Source: VAZQ01 sp035293945
GTDB lineage: Bacteria; Pseudomonadota; Alphaproteobacteria; Rhizobiales; Xanthobacteraceae
DNA: 64,000 nucleotides
Reading direction: 5' to 3'
NCBI GenBank assembly: GCA_035293945.1
Contig: DATGLV010000022.1
Coordinates: 1-64,000, forward strand
Within the stretch, counting starts at the first letter, position 1. Every line of letters starts with the position of its first letter. The notes beneath the pieces were generated by a model. That model was not told the DNA's origin. It made no database searches and saw only the letters and a list, made by a program, of their open reading frames with translations. Positions 62,840 to 64,000 of the stretch are shown here, piece after piece. Position numbers and translations under genes: made by a program.

Positions 62840-63577
62840 TCAAATCATGGCCATTCCACCGTTCACGTGCAGCGTCTGCCCGGTGATATAGGAGGCCTCC
62901 TCTGAGGCGAGAAACACCGTCGCGGCCGCAACATCGGCGGCCTCGCCGAGGCGGCCGGCCGGAACCCGCCCAAGGATCGTCTCGCGCTGTTTCGCGTTGA
63001 GCTTGTCGGTCATGGGCGTGGCGATGAACCCCGGCGCGATGCAATTGGCGGTAATGCTGCGCCGCGCATATTCCTGCGCCACCGATTTGATCATCCCGAT
63101 CATACCGGCCTTGGCGGCCGCATAATTGCCCTGCCCCGGATTCCCGGTCGCGGCCACCACAGAGGTGATACCAATAATGCGCCCGAAGCGCCGGCGCATC
63201 ATGCCGCGGATGGCCGCTCGTGCCAGGCGAAAGCTTGCCGAGAGGTTGACGGCGATGACTTCGTCCCAGGCCTCGTCGCTCAACTGAACCAAGAGATTGT
63301 CCCGGGTGATCCCGGCGTTGGCGACCAGGATGTCGAGCTTGCCCATCCGCTCCTCACAAGCGGGAACCAACGCTTCGACCGCTTCCTTGTGGGCGAGATT
63401 TGCGACCACCACAAGGGCGCGTTCCTTGAGCTCCGCCGCGAGCTCATCGAGCACCTCGGCGCGCGTGCCGGAGAGCGCCACCACGGCGCCTTGCCGGTGC
63501 AGCGCACGGGCGATCTCCCGGCCGAGCCCGCCGGTCGCGCCGGTGACGAGCGCCGTCTTGCCGCTCAAGTCGAACAT
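62840..63577 (-). CDS. fabG: 3-oxoacyl-ACP reductase
   Basis: The 245-residue short-chain dehydrogenase reduces beta-ketoacyl-ACP with NADPH. The dinucleotide motif TGATGGLGREIA, the NAG-containing VANAGITRDN, and the catalytic Ser-Tyr-Lys set (ITSVVAATGNPGQGNYAAAKAG) are all present, as is the conserved ending HVNGGMAMI. Length is normal. AAGGAG lies upstream of the ATG at 63577. It lies 53 bases after fabD. Confidence 0.96.
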   Translation of the reverse strand: MFDLSGKTALVTGATGGLGREIARALHRQGAVVALSGTRAEVLDELAAELKERALVVVANLAHKEAVEALVPACEERMGKLDILVANAGITRDNLLVQLSDEAWDEVIAVNLSASFRLARAAIRGMMRRRFGRIIGITSVVAATGNPGQGNYAAAKAGMIGMIKSVAQEYARRSITANCIAPGFIATPMTDKLNAKQRETILGRVPAGRLGEAADVAAATVFLASEEASYITGQTLHVNGGMAMI

Positions 63578-63630
63578 CCATCAGCTCCTTCACTGCGGGG
63601 TTGGGCGGTCTCTATAACCGATCGGCGGCC

Positions 63631-64000
63631 TCAGCCGCGTGCGGCCTTGAAGGCGGCGACCTCTTCGGGCGTGCCGATGCTGATACCGCTCGCCCCCTCG
63701 ACGATGCGCTTGGTCAGGCCGGATAGGACCTTGCCGGAACCGACTTCATAGAACGTCGTCACGCCGGCGGCCGCCATGTAGGTAATCGATTCGCGCCAGC
63801 GCACGTTTCCGGTCACCTGCTCGACAAGTCCGCGGGCGATCTCCTGCGGATCGCTGGTCGCGCGTGCAAGGACGTTGGCGACGAGGGGCACAACCGGCGG
63901 CTTGATCGTGACGGCGGCGAGCGCCTCGCGCATGACCGCGGCCGCCGGCTGCATCAGCGCGGAATGGAACGCGCTGGAGACCGGCAACATCATGGCGCGG
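63631..64000 (-). CDS. fabD: Malonyl-CoA-ACP transacylase, C-terminal part
   Basis: This is the last 123 or so residues of FabD, cut off by the window edge; the reading frame stays open to position 64000. The active-site His region LPVSSAFHSALMQPA is present and the remainder (VPLVANVLA, VRWRESITYM, FYEVGSGKVLSGL) matches the family to its end. The nucleophile Ser lies outside the window. It heads the fabD-fabG-acpP-fabF series on the minus strand. Confidence 0.95.
   Translation of the reverse strand, partial: RAMMLPVSSAFHSALMQPAAAVMREALAAVTIKPPVVPLVANVLARATSDPQEIARGLVEQVTGNVRWRESITYMAAAGVTTFYEVGSGKVLSGLTKRIVEGASGISIGTPEEVAAFKAARG

Noticed and set aside
1..64000. CRISPR arrays, tRNA or rRNA genes, prophage or intact insertion sequences
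   Set aside because: I looked for regularly spaced direct repeats, cloverleaf-like stretches and transposase or integrase motifs and found none.

Overview
The window is chromosomal DNA of a GC-rich alphaproteobacterium. Gene order and protein character point to Hyphomicrobiales near the Bradyrhizobium / Rhodopseudomonas / Pseudolabrys group. Supporting signs are the block lptF-lptG-lptD-surA-pdxA-rsmA facing gmk-yicC-mltG-fabF-acpP-fabG-fabD, a DnaA-related HdaA next to ppk and ppx, purM-purN, DUF6894 and DUF2336 proteins, and GNRA-loop palindromes scattered between genes. This placement is inferred from gene content; no search was run. I saw no rRNA, tRNA, CRISPR array, prophage or intact insertion sequence.

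Positions 1 to about 31000 form an accessory-looking half. It is rich in exported proteins: a Gln/Asn-rich peptidoglycan-binding protein, two c-type cytochromes, a cytochrome b561, two tandem NHL beta-propellers, a SIMPL-domain protein, and several enzymes of normally cytoplasmic families that here carry Sec or twin-arginine signals. The exported enzymes are an isochorismatase fold without its nucleophile, two alpha/beta hydrolases with a Cys nucleophile, a glutathione peroxidase, a dienelactone hydrolase, an amidohydrolase and a thiamine-diphosphate (ThDP) enzyme. The most striking unit is that Tat-exported ThDP enzyme, placed 13 bases upstream of a small c-type cytochrome. It could be a periplasmic oxidative decarboxylase or lyase feeding electrons to the respiratory chain. 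Core genes interleaved here are speD-speE (polyamines), aspS and rnd.

Positions 30700 to 45800 are mostly housekeeping. They hold a polyphosphate pair (ppk, ppx) behind hdaA and a CDP-alcohol phosphatidyltransferase, then purM-purN, a metaxin/FAXC-like GST, a cold-shock protein, a TerC membrane protein, ndk, an ABC-F ATPase, a lipoprotein, holC and pepA.

Positions 46000 to 64000 are envelope and lipid biogenesis. Two glycosyltransferases lie between pepA and the LPS-export operon lptF-lptG-lptD-surA-pdxA-rsmA, whose genes nearly touch or overlap. Facing it on the other strand are gmk, yicC, mltG and the fatty-acid genes fabF, acpP, fabG and a truncated fabD. The acpP-fabF gap is unusually long (580 bases) and contains a 78-base palindrome resembling a miniature transposon.

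Starts were chosen from ribosome-binding sites and family knowledge; uncertain ones are stated in the entries.
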